From positions 1 to 55,378 of the forward strand of contig JAJDNI010000068.1 in assembly GCA_022340755.1 (NCBI GenBank): a DNA stretch of 55,378 bases, read 5' to 3'. Below the pieces are notes generated by a model that worked only from the letters and a program-made list of their open reading frames with translations, made no database searches and was not told the origin of the DNA. Of the stretch, positions 1 through 7,373 are shown one piece after another. How positions within the stretch are numbered: position 1 is the first letter of the stretch; each line of letters starts with the position of its first letter. The translations under genes were made by a program, and so were the position numbers. The DNA is from Gemmatimonadota bacterium (GTDB lineage: Bacteria > Gemmatimonadota > Gemmatimonadetes > Longimicrobiales > Gaopeijiaceae).

Positions 1-2
1 AG

Positions 3-1379
3 CTAGCCCGCGGCGCCTGCTCCCAGGTTCTCATACAGCATACAGAGCGCCCGAATCCCCTTCTCGTACGCCTCAAGCTCGAACCACTCGTTGGGCGCGT
101 GCAGGTTGCACCCCGGCAGCGCGAATCCCACCAGGAGCGCCGACGCGTTGAGCTGCTCCTCGAAGTCCACCACGATGGGGATGGAGCCGCCCTCACCCTG
201 TAGCACCGGGCGCACCCCGAACGCCTCCTCCAGCGCCTTGCTGGCAGCCTCGACCAGTGTGCCCTGGGGACGCGTCCGCCACGGCCGGCCGCCGTGCAGC
301 GGCTCGATGTCCACGGTGACACCTTTGGGCGCCACCTTCCTCACGTGCGCCTCGACCAGCTCCTTCACCTTCTCGGGGCTTTGGTCGGGCACCAACCGGA
401 AGGAGACCTTCGCCATGGCCTTGCCGGGCAGCACGGTCTTGGCCCCTTCGCCGGTGTAGCCGCACAGGATCCCGTTCACGTCGCACGTCGGACGCACCCA
501 GAGTCGCTCGAGCGCCGAGTACCCCTTCTCGCCGCCAAGGGCCGGCACCTCGAGGCTCTTCCGGTACTCCTCCTCGTCGAAGGGGAGGTTCCGGATGCCC
601 TCGAGGACGTCGGCGTCCCAGACGGCCACGTCGTCGTAGAAGCCCTCGACGGCCACCTTGCCGTCGGCGTCGTGGAGTGACGCGATGATCTGCGAGAGCG
701 CGTTGCCGGGGTTCGTCACCGTGCCACCGAACTGGCCGGAGTGGAGATCGCTGCGTGCCCCCTTCACGTGGATCTCGAAGTAGGCCAGACCCCGGAGGGA
801 GAAAAGGATCGACGGGAGCCCTTCGTCGAACATGTTGGAGTCGGAGATCACCACGTGGTCGCACGCCAGGCGGTCGGCGTGCTCCTTCACGAAGGGCACG
901 AGGTTCTCCGATCCCACTTCCTCCTCGCCCTCGGCCAGGAGGATGACGTTCACCGGGAGCTTCCCGGCGGCCTTCATGTGAGCTTCGATGGCCTTCACGT
1001 GCATGTAGAGTTGGCCCTTGTCGTCGGCCGAGCCCCGCGCGAAGACCTTGCCGTTACGCTCGGTGGGCTCGAAGGGCGGCGAGATCCACTCGTCCAGGGG
1101 CTCGGGCGGCTGGACGTCGTAATGCCCGTAGATGAGCACAGTGGGAGCGTCGTCACCGGCGCCACGCCACTCGCCGAGGACCACCGGGTGCCCCGGCGTC
1201 TCGTGGATGGAGGCCTTGAGTCCCGCGTCCCGCATACGGTCGGCGAGCCACTCGGCCGCCCGGCGCATGTCGCCCTCGTGCTCCTGCACGGCGCTGATGG
1301 ACTGGATGCGGAGGAAGTCGTACAACTCGGACCGGAAGCGGCCGAGATTCGCGTCTACGAAAGCCAGAACGTCCGACAT
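3..1379 (-). CDS. M20 family metallopeptidase (dipeptidase-like)
   Basis: A 458-residue zinc-dependent exopeptidase of the M20/ArgE/DapE/carnosinase type, probably cleaving dipeptides or acylated amino acids in the cytoplasm; no signal peptide is visible. Metal-site motifs are present: YGHYDVQP near residues 84-91 (H86, D88), GSADDKG, EGEEEVGS, and a late His in NLHAPNEW. The dimerisation (lid) domain lies between the two catalytic halves. I start at ATG 1379 because GGAAAAGG lies about 8 bases upstream; an in-frame GTG at 1397 lacks a Shine-Dalgarno sequence. The gene ends at the window edge but the stop codon is included. A paralogue with a very similar C-terminus (HAPNEW motif) sits at the other end of the window. 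Substrate specificity cannot be read from the sequence. Confidence 0.93.
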   Translation of the reverse strand: MSDVLAFVDANLGRFRSELYDFLRIQSISAVQEHEGDMRRAAEWLADRMRDAGLKASIHETPGHPVVLGEWRGAGDDAPTVLIYGHYDVQPPEPLDEWISPPFEPTERNGKVFARGSADDKGQLYMHVKAIEAHMKAAGKLPVNVILLAEGEEEVGSENLVPFVKEHADRLACDHVVISDSNMFDEGLPSILFSLRGLAYFEIHVKGARSDLHSGQFGGTVTNPGNALSQIIASLHDADGKVAVEGFYDDVAVWDADVLEGIRNLPFDEEEYRKSLEVPALGGEKGYSALERLWVRPTCDVNGILCGYTGEGAKTVLPGKAMAKVSFRLVPDQSPEKVKELVEAHVRKVAPKGVTVDIEPLHGGRPWRTRPQGTLVEAASKALEEAFGVRPVLQGEGGSIPIVVDFEEQLNASALLVGFALPGCNLHAPNEWFELEAYEKGIRALCMLYENLGAGAAG

Positions 1380-1464
1380 GGCGGCAACCTTTTCCACAGG
1401 AGGTGCGTCTAGGAGATCGGGGTGGCTGATGGGTGGATGGGTGCTACCCCGTCTTGCAGCGATG

Positions 1465-1593
1465 CGAGCCCGGCGCGTGAACCGGGCGGGAGAGTCTGGT
1501 CATCCTCTCCTCTACGAAGGACACGCCACGGTGTGCCTCGTCGTGACGGATGAACGAGGCGCCGGTCCCCAATGGGGCCGGCGCTTTTCCTTT
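1465..1593 (+). ncRNA. candidate structured small RNA of five consecutive hairpins
   Basis: Five hairpins can be read in a row: GCCCGG/CCGGGC (1468-1473 with 1482-1487), GGAGAG/CTCTCC (1489-1494 with 1505-1510), ACAC/GTGT (1521-1524 with 1531-1534), GCCTCGT/ACGAGGC (1535-1541 with 1554-1560) and a terminator hairpin from 1559 followed by a T run. The fourth and fifth stems share bases 1559-1560, so they may compete. No plus-strand gene lies upstream or downstream, so a terminator has no obvious mRNA to end; an independent transcript is the simplest reading. It matches no riboswitch or housekeeping RNA that I recognise. The 5' end and promoter are unknown. Confidence 0.35.
1559..1593 (+). terminator. 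intrinsic terminator without an upstream plus-strand gene
   Basis: The arms GCGCCGG (1559-1565) and CCGGCGC (1578-1584) enclose a second stem CCCC/GGGG with loop AAT and a single bulged T; TTTTCCTTT follows at 1585-1593. The T run is only on the plus strand, so it would end transcription running left to right. Confidence 0.6.
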
Positions 1594-1671
1594 GCGTGCA
1601 ATGTCGGTGAGACGTGACGACCCCACCGTGCTCACCCGGGCAGGGGGCCTCGGGGCGGAGGCGGTACTCCG

Positions 1672-1950
1672 TCAAGCGAGAGCGCGGATGCCCCACCGGT
1701 AGATGAAGGTCATCAAGGCGGCAAAGCCCGCGGCGGCGCCCATGCCCCCAGCGCTCAGAGCCAGGTGATCGTAAAAATCGAAGATGCCCACGCCGAGCAT
1801 CCCACCGATGACGGCGGCGAAGGAGCCCAGAGCCATCAGAACGGGCGTGTGGCCCGCCGTCTCCTCGGGGCGCTTGATGAAGACCTTCATCGCGAGTCCG
1901 ATGGCGGATCCCATGACGATCCAGATGCCCACGCCGATCCAGTTCTGCAT
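1672..1950 (-). CDS. small membrane protein, GlsB/YeaQ/YmgE (transglycosylase-associated)-like
   Basis: 92 residues with about three hydrophobic segments: residues 4-22, 36-57 and 66-85. Gly-rich helices with a Gly-Gly turn between the first and second resemble the GlsB/YeaQ/YmgE stress-related membrane family, whose biochemical role is not settled. The start ATG at 1950 has GGAG six bases upstream. It lies just downstream of the PspA-like gene on the same strand (108 bases between), which fits an envelope-stress context, but co-transcription is an inference. The family call rests on pattern only. Confidence 0.6.
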   Translation of the reverse strand: MQNWIGVGIWIVMGSAIGLAMKVFIKRPEETAGHTPVLMALGSFAAVIGGMLGVGIFDFYDHLALSAGGMGAAAGFAALMTFIYRWGIRALA

Positions 1951-2057
1951 CGTTCGCTCCGCCCGTCCGTCGGGCGCTGAGTTTCCCGGGAGGATGAACG
2001 GCCGAATCTATCCCAACCGCGCGTAGTGGGCCAGTCGAAGGTTCAGGCCCGAGTCTC

Positions 2058-2711
2058 CTATTCTTTTGCTTTGCCCATCCTCCGCTTCAGCTCCTCTAGG
2101 GCGGAGTCGACGTCCAGCTCTCTCCGGGGAGGCGTGTCCATGTCGACGTGAAGGTCCAGGGGATCGAACTCCGAAGCGGCATCCGCGCGGGCCTCGTCCT
2201 CGCCGATCTTCTCGGCCATGCGATCCAGCTCGCTGAAGAGGTCGTCGGCGGCCTTGATGGACTCCCGAGCCCCGGTACGGCCGGTGGTGGCCCCGAGAGC
2301 GTCTCGCTTGGCCTTGGCCTCCTTGAGCTTCTCCATCATCCCGTCGACCTCCTTGCGCTGGAAGTCGAGCTCGCCCTGGAGCGCCGTGACCTTCTGCCCC
2401 AGGAGGCGCAGCCTCTCCTCGTGCTTCGAGGCGTACTCCTCTGCGATTCGAGCGGTTTCCTCGTCCCCGATATCCGACGCCATCTTGCCCCGTCGCCGGG
2501 CGGTGGACACCTCCTTCTCCTCCCGGGCGATCTCCTGTTGCGCCTCCGCGATCTGCTCCTCGAGCTCCCGCACGCTGGCCTGAGCGTCCGCCACCTCGTT
2601 GCGCATGCCGACGAGGAGACGGTCCACGGTTTCGGGAACCTGATCCCGATCGAGCTCCTTGTTGAAGTTGTCGATGGCCTCGCGGAAGGCGTTGCGCAGG
2701 TTTTCGAACAT
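2058..2711 (-). CDS. PspA/IM30-like coiled-coil protein
   Basis: 217 residues, almost entirely charged amphipathic helix: a long coiled coil covers roughly residues 35-145, rich in Glu, Lys, Arg and Ala, after an N-terminal amphipathic helix. There is no signal peptide or membrane span. This is the architecture of PspA/Vipp1 (ESCRT-III-like) membrane-maintenance proteins, but residues 165-217 are an acidic tail ending in a short helix, unlike the compact E. coli PspA, so it may be a divergent relative. Its neighbours are a small membrane protein downstream and an ECF sigma factor upstream, consistent with envelope stress. No clear Shine-Dalgarno precedes ATG 2711. Confidence 0.6.
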   Translation of the reverse strand: MFENLRNAFREAIDNFNKELDRDQVPETVDRLLVGMRNEVADAQASVRELEEQIAEAQQEIAREEKEVSTARRRGKMASDIGDEETARIAEEYASKHEERLRLLGQKVTALQGELDFQRKEVDGMMEKLKEAKAKRDALGATTGRTGARESIKAADDLFSELDRMAEKIGEDEARADAASEFDPLDLHVDMDTPPRRELDVDSALEELKRRMGKAKE

Positions 2712-2866
2712 GGGACCGGCTCTTTGCGTTCTTGTGGAGTGGGGGGCACCGGGTCCCGGCTGCGACTCGGGCGCCCCGCGTTCTACCCGTTAGCTACTCA
2801 ATCGTCTCTGATGCTTCGCGGTTGGGCAGTCGGGTGCCCGACCCCGCGCACAGGTCCAAAACATAA

Positions 2867-2898
2867 GCCGGGTGCCGGGCTCGCGCCCGGCACCCGGC
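2867..2898 (-). terminator. strong intrinsic terminator of the sigma-factor gene
   Basis: Perfect 14-bp inverted repeat, GCCGGGTGCCGGGC at 2867-2880 and its complement at 2885-2898, with a 4-base loop. Read on the minus strand it is followed by a T-rich tract (TTATGTTTT). It lies 27 bases past the stop codon of the sigma-factor gene and insulates the PspA-like gene from it. Confidence 0.85.
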
Positions 2899-2924
2899 TC
2901 ATACGGCCTTGCGGGCCGTGTCGT

Positions 2925-3554
2925 TCAGTTGAGGAAAGGCTCGATCCGCTGGGCGAAGGAGTTTCGCGCCCGGTGGAGTCGGCTCTTGACCGTTCCCAGA
3001 TTCACGCCGGTGATCTCCGCAATCTCCTCGTAGCTCTTTCCTTCCAGCTCCCGGAGCCGGAACACCAGCCGATGGTGCTCCGGAAGCTCCTTGACCAGAT
3101 CCTCCACCAGGCGGCGTAGGTACCGCTTCCGATACAGGTCGTCGGGGCGCATGGAGTAGTCTTCGAACTGGAGCGGCCGGTGGTCGTCGTCCCAGTTGCC
3201 GGTGAGCTTCTGGAAGAGAACGAGAGGGCTCCTCGAGCGATTGCGCAGCTCGTTCTTCGAGAGGTTGCTCGCGATGGTGTAGACCCAGGTAGAGAACTTC
3301 TTCGAAGTGTCGAACCGGTGCAGGTGGCGTGTCACACGGATGAACGCCTCCTGGACCAGATCCTGGGCCCGGTCGGAATCACCGGTCTTCCTGGTGATGA
3401 AGTGGATGAGACGGTCCCGATAGCGCTCATACAGTGCCTGGAATGCACCCGGCCGCCCGTCGAGGTGAGCCGTGACCAGCTCCTCGTCGGTGAGGTCATC
3501 CAAGGGGCGTGACTCCAGCAACTGCTGCATCTTTTCCGGGTGAGGGTTGACCAT
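2925..3554 (-). CDS. RNA polymerase sigma factor, ECF (sigma-70 family)
   Basis: About 209 residues from ATG 3554. Sigma region 2 spans roughly residues 27-105, including DRAQDLVQEAFIRV and FSTWVYTIASNLSKNELR; region 4 spans about 150-203 with a helix-turn-helix around SYEEIAEITGVNLGTVKSR. Short length and lack of regions 1 and 3 mark the ECF group. Start choice is uncertain: in-frame ATGs at 3602 and 3632 would add 16 or 26 residues, and none has a convincing Shine-Dalgarno. No anti-sigma gene lies next to it on either side, which is unusual, so its control is not visible. Two GGACAAT direct repeats fall just upstream of the chosen start. A 14-bp terminator follows the stop. Confidence 0.93.
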   Translation of the reverse strand: MVNPHPEKMQQLLESRPLDDLTDEELVTAHLDGRPGAFQALYERYRDRLIHFITRKTGDSDRAQDLVQEAFIRVTRHLHRFDTSKKFSTWVYTIASNLSKNELRNRSRSPLVLFQKLTGNWDDDHRPLQFEDYSMRPDDLYRKRYLRRLVEDLVKELPEHHRLVFRLRELEGKSYEEIAEITGVNLGTVKSRLHRARNSFAQRIEPFLN

Positions 3555-3582
3555 ATCCAGTCCGTTCGTGCTAAGCTCGGCG

Positions 3583-3599
3583 GGACAATCCCGGACAAT
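3583..3599 (+). repeat. GGACAAT direct repeat before the sigma-factor gene
   Basis: GGACAAT occurs at 3583-3589 and 3593-3599, a 10-bp spacing that puts both copies on one face of the helix. It lies 29-45 bases upstream of ATG 3554, the preferred sigma-factor start, in a locally AT-richer stretch. The same 7-mer appears in the operator-like cluster at 43277-43304. If the longer reading frame is used the repeat would be coding. Confidence 0.35.
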
Positions 3600-3784
3600 C
3601 ATACCGATCTCAATGCCCCGCTGGAACCGCATTCGAAATTCAGAATCATTCTCCGTAACTCCGGAAGATGATAAACTCTACGAAGTGTTTCAAGGTCAAA
3701 CCGTGGTCGGTCCGGCCGATGTCGCGCGTCACTTCCCGTAACCTAGGCGGCCGCAGTTGCCGACGCTACCAGAATCGGTGCGGA

Positions 3785-4903
3785 TCAGTCGAGGCGCTCG
3801 CGGAGCCCGACCAGCGTCGTTCCGTCCGAGAAGCCTTCGTACAACGCGTCCGCCGGTGTCGGAGCCGTGTCACGGGACGCCAGCGCCTCCTGCGCGGCAG
3901 CGTCTATCTCCGCGGCCACCCGTGCTTCGACCTCTTCCAGTTGTGTGCGAGGGATGCCCCGGCCTTCCAGGTAGGCCTCGAAAAGCCCGATGGGATCCCG
4001 ACGGCCCCACTCGCGGAAGAGCTCCTCGGAGAAGATCTCCCGAGCCTCACGCTCATCGTGGGTGGCGTGCCCGCCCATGCGGAACGTTTCGGCCACCACG
4101 GCGGCCGGGCCGGCGCCGTTCCGGCAGCGGTCCACCGCGAGGCGGGTGCATGCCCACACGTCGAGCACATTGTTGCCGTCGCAGCTCCAGGACGGGATTC
4201 CGTACGTCTCCGGCCAACGCACTGGATCGCCCGCCGAGTGTTGGTCGAGTCTTGTCCCCAGGGCCACTTGGTTGTTCTGGATGACGAACACCGCCGGCAC
4301 TTTCTGCGCGGCCGCGACGCTCAGGCCCTCGTGGCAGGCACCGGTGCGCGTGGCCCCGTCCCCCACCCAGGTCAGCGCGACCCGATCCTCGTCATTGTAT
4401 CGGAAGGCCAGGGCCGCGCCGGTGACGATGGTCACACTGGTGCCCATGTGGCTGATGGGTTGGATGATACCGAGGCCGAGGTCACCGATGTGGAAATCGC
4501 GCCCTCGGCTCGGAGAGTCCGGGGTCGCCAGGTATCCGCGGAACATGTCGGCCAGGGGCATCCCCATCATGTGCAGGGCCCCCGCGTTGCGAATCATGGG
4601 ACTGACCACGTCGCGACCGGGCTCCAGCGCGGCGACGCTTCCAACGGTCACGGCCTCCTCGCCGGTACCCAGCCACGCCTTGGACAGGACCCCCGTGCGG
4701 ACCCATCGCTTCAGCGCGACGTCGTGCAGGCGGGTACGCAGAAGGTCCCGATAGAGAGTGAGGAGAAACGCCTGATCGACCCCGGCCACGAGAGGAGCAC
4801 GATCCCCGTCGGCCTCGAGGCGCTCCCGATACGCGGCGACCAGCTCGGGGTCGGCGACCCAAGCGACGTATTCGGGCGGATCGTAGGCAGGAAAGCGACG
4901 CAT
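3785..4903 (-). CDS. TPP-dependent 2-oxoacid dehydrogenase E1 component, alpha subunit
   Basis: 372 residues of the E1-alpha fold (pyruvate or branched-chain 2-oxoacid dehydrogenase complex). The thiamine-diphosphate/Mg motif runs from GDGATRTG (residues 181-188) to the NN pair at 210-211. The GGHATHDE stretch at about 277-284 corresponds to the active-site loop of the family. E1-alpha works only with an E1-beta partner and E2/E3, none of which is adjacent, so the partner must be encoded elsewhere or this is a stray copy. It is flanked by the sigma factor downstream and a divergent V4R-like gene upstream. Whether the substrate is pyruvate or a branched-chain 2-oxoacid cannot be decided here. 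Confidence 0.88.
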   Translation of the reverse strand: MRRFPAYDPPEYVAWVADPELVAAYRERLEADGDRAPLVAGVDQAFLLTLYRDLLRTRLHDVALKRWVRTGVLSKAWLGTGEEAVTVGSVAALEPGRDVVSPMIRNAGALHMMGMPLADMFRGYLATPDSPSRGRDFHIGDLGLGIIQPISHMGTSVTIVTGAALAFRYNDEDRVALTWVGDGATRTGACHEGLSVAAAQKVPAVFVIQNNQVALGTRLDQHSAGDPVRWPETYGIPSWSCDGNNVLDVWACTRLAVDRCRNGAGPAAVVAETFRMGGHATHDEREAREIFSEELFREWGRRDPIGLFEAYLEGRGIPRTQLEEVEARVAAEIDAAAQEALASRDTAPTPADALYEGFSDGTTLVGLRERLD

Positions 4904-5066
4904 AGGTGCCTAAGCTAGACAGAAAAGGGACGACCGGCGACCTTGCGCGTTGCTTCGGGATCAAGGCCAGCAGAAATTCACAGTTCGTGTCCAGACCTCC
5001 TCCTTTTCCCTCTCATTGAGCCCAACTCCCGTTTCCCAGACCTCTGCGAACACCTCGCGAAGGCGT

Positions 5067-5702
5067 GTGAAGGCCATCGTTGCGTTGCGCCTTCTGGAGG
5101 TCATGCGCGATCAGGATCTTCCGGTTGAGATCCTCGAAGACGACGACCCCATCGTGACCATGCCACGCAGGCTCGGTCTGAGTGACGCCGTGGACCGGCA
5201 GATCCGCACGTATCGCTCGGACATGCGGCGGGGGGCGCGGCTAACGGACGGAGAGATCAGTGACCTGTTTCGTCTCGTGATCCGGAGGCCGGACTCGGAG
5301 GAGATCTTCTTTCGCGCCGGGCAGACGCTCGCAGGAGAGGAGGGGCGCGGGGGGTGGACGCGTCTGGCACCCCGTCGGGTCGCGCGAAGCGTGGCCCGGA
5401 GCCGTGTGCGTCGGCGTCTCAGGAGCCTCTTCGGCCGGCCGATGGGTGGCTTCGTGCGAGGACGTTTCGCCATCGAGGGGCGGTCCCTGCTGTTCATCGA
5501 GGCGGACCCCGGTGGAGACGCTTGCGCGTTCGTGTCGGGTCTCTGTCAGGCGATCCTGGAGCGGACGACCGGGCAGCCGGCCCATGTGACCCATACCCTG
5601 TGTCAGTCCCGGGGCGACGCGCTGTGCCGCTGGGAGGCCGCCGGCGAAGACCAGCCATCTCGTTCGGCGGACGACGGCGGCGAGGATCGCGACGCATCCT
5701 GA
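5067..5702 (+). CDS. V4R-like domain protein (hypothetical)
   Basis: About 211 residues from GTG 5067. The C-terminal part (roughly residues 130-190) ends in a pattern CAFVSGLCQAIL...G...V...LCQSRGDALCRWE, which resembles the cysteine-bearing end of V4R/H-NOX-related small-molecule-binding domains. The middle (about 95-125) is very Arg-rich. No signal peptide or membrane segment. Start is uncertain: ATG 5103 has GGAGG only two bases upstream (too close), GTG 5067 has GAAGG three bases upstream, and the frame is open to 4950. It is divergent from the E1-alpha gene. Function and ligand unknown. Confidence 0.6.
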   Translation: MKAIVALRLLEVMRDQDLPVEILEDDDPIVTMPRRLGLSDAVDRQIRTYRSDMRRGARLTDGEISDLFRLVIRRPDSEEIFFRAGQTLAGEEGRGGWTRLAPRRVARSVARSRVRRRLRSLFGRPMGGFVRGRFAIEGRSLLFIEADPGGDACAFVSGLCQAILERTTGQPAHVTHTLCQSRGDALCRWEAAGEDQPSRSADDGGEDRDAS

Positions 5703-5819
5703 GGAAGCTCGCGAGCACGACAGATCCACGAACTCAATGCTTCCGGGGGGCACGAGGCGGACTGGGAGCGCGGGTCGACGGCCATGTGCGACGCCGGGCT
5801 GCTTCCGACGTCTCCACAC

Positions 5820-6281
5820 TCAGGTATACAGGGCGCGATGCACCTTGTACGTGCACAGGTCCTGCACCACGATCCGACCGAGCTTCCGCGCCTCGCGTGC
5901 TTCGTCGTCGGTGCGGATCCCTTCCTGGAGCCAGATCGCCGGGCGCTCGGCCCGGGCCATCGCCTCCCGCACGACAGCTCCGGCCTGCGAGGACGGACGG
6001 AACACCACCACCAGGTCCACCGGCTCCCGCACGTCACCCAGAGTCGGGTAGGCCTCCCTGCCCATGATCCACTGCGCTCCGGGGTTGACCGGCACGACGT
6101 CGTACCCCTTGGCGGCTAGGTACGACGGGACCCGGCGCGCGTCTTTGGCCGGATCGCGGGAGAAACCCACGACGGCGATGCAGCGCACCCGCTCGAACAG
6201 CTCTCGGATCTGCTCCGCGGACGGGTTGGAGGGGTCGGAGCTCTGCGCGAGGATGGCCCTGAGGGCCGAGAGACGATCCAT
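5820..6281 (-). CDS. CoA-binding (YccU-like) protein
   Basis: 153 residues, a single Rossmann-type CoA-binding domain: IAVVGFSRDPAKDARRVP near residues 35-52, a second strand VVPVNPG, then PVDLVVVFRPS and AIWLQEGI, ending in a conserved VQDLCTYKVH Cys-containing tail. This is the small stand-alone CoA_binding_2 family, related to the N-terminal part of succinyl-CoA synthetase alpha; biological role is not settled. The frame is open far upstream, but ATG 6281 gives the normal family length and leaves the shared region with the divergent kinase-like gene non-coding. It converges with the V4R-like gene. Confidence 0.88.
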   Translation of the reverse strand: MDRLSALRAILAQSSDPSNPSAEQIRELFERVRCIAVVGFSRDPAKDARRVPSYLAAKGYDVVPVNPGAQWIMGREAYPTLGDVREPVDLVVVFRPSSQAGAVVREAMARAERPAIWLQEGIRTDDEAREARKLGRIVVQDLCTYKVHRALYT

Positions 6282-6446
6282 CGAGCGAGGATAGGCCGGC
6301 TCCCGGAGGCGGGCAACATTGGGGGGCACGGTCGTCAGCGCTTGGCCCTTGTTGCCCCGGATGCGCAGCAGTGCCACAATCCAATGCTCCGGGTCGGACC
6401 TCTTCGGGTCCGCTGACGAGGTGGCGAAACAAGCGTCGAGGTCGAC

Positions 6447-7319
6447 ATGCCAGCAGGGGTTTGGATCCTGGTCGCCGTGGTGGCCGCAGTGGTCGGATAT
6501 GCGGTGGGGCGCTCCGGCGGAGCTTCGGCCGGGCGAGCCAAGGGGCGCGCAGAGGGGGTCGCCGAAGGCCGTGCGGACACCGAAGGTCGGTTCCGCGCGA
6601 CGGCTCGAGCCGTGGCCAGAGGCGGACTCCCCGAGGGTGCCGAGCCCGGCAGCGCCGAGGAGGAGCTGCACGACGCTCTGCGGAGCGGCTGGGCACCGCG
6701 GGAGGCCGAGCATCAGCGCGCGCTGCGGGAGGCCCTGGAGCGGGTCGGGGCCTTTCTGGACCAGAGCGTTCGGGCTCATCTGGGCGGAGCCCCGGCGGGT
6801 GCCGATGCCGACGAGCTGCGCGAGCGCATCGAGCGTGCGCTCGGCGCGATGAGCGATCTCGAGTCCTTCCTCCAGGAGCCCGGTGAGGCCACGGAAGGAC
6901 GTGACCTGGCCCAACTGGTGCAGCAGGTGACGCGGGAGTTCGCCCTCGATCAGGCGGTGAGCGTCCGCCTCAGCCTCGATGATCACCCGGTGCGGGCCGC
7001 CGTGAACGCCCAATCGTTCATGGACGCGCTCTATCTGGTGCTCCACAACGCCGGACGATTCGGCGGCGGCAGCACGGTGGACGTCACGGTCGTGGGGGAG
7101 AACGGCCGGGCACTCGTCCACGTTCGCGATCGCGGCAAGGGTTTCTCCGAGGAAGCTCTCAAGCGGGCGTTCGATCCGTTCTATTCGACGACCGCCGATG
7201 GGCTCGGGCTGGGCTTGCCGCACGCGCGCAAGGTCGTGGAGGCAATGGGCGGCCAGATCGAGTTGAGCAACGTCCCCGGTGGCGGGGCCGACGTGGTGAT
7301 CTCCTTCCCCGGCGGCTGA
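6447..7319 (+). CDS. membrane-anchored histidine-kinase-like ATPase
   Basis: 290 residues. One N-terminal membrane segment (about residues 4-22), a helical charged region to about 150, then a HATPase_c domain: N box around LYLVLHNAGRF (about 191-201), G1 box DRGKGF (about 229-234), F box FDPFYST, and G2 box GLGLGLPHARKVVEAMGG near the end. The phospho-accepting H box (HE/D-x-x-x-P) expected before the ATPase domain is not seen; the corresponding region reads GRDLAQLVQQVTREFAL. It may be a degenerate kinase, a kinase of an unusual dimerisation type, or an ATP-binding partner. No response regulator is adjacent. ATG 6447 has GAGG five bases upstream. Confidence 0.85.
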   Translation: MPAGVWILVAVVAAVVGYAVGRSGGASAGRAKGRAEGVAEGRADTEGRFRATARAVARGGLPEGAEPGSAEEELHDALRSGWAPREAEHQRALREALERVGAFLDQSVRAHLGGAPAGADADELRERIERALGAMSDLESFLQEPGEATEGRDLAQLVQQVTREFALDQAVSVRLSLDDHPVRAAVNAQSFMDALYLVLHNAGRFGGGSTVDVTVVGENGRALVHVRDRGKGFSEEALKRAFDPFYSTTADGLGLGLPHARKVVEAMGGQIELSNVPGGGADVVISFPGG

Positions 7320-7373
7320 TCCGGCCCAGCGGCGAGAGCGCCCAGCCCCGGCCACCCGGCGGGGGCCACGGCC

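Noticed and set aside
1465-1593. Glycine, glnA or SRP-type RNA
   Set aside because: GGGAGAG and the GAAGG pieces recall glycine riboswitches, and the minus strand recalls the glnA motif, but the core conserved strings and order are absent in each case.
3668-3699. Promoter for the sigma factor (TTGACC and TATCAT on the minus strand)
   Set aside because: Spacing between the elements is 20 bases, too long; not listed as a feature.
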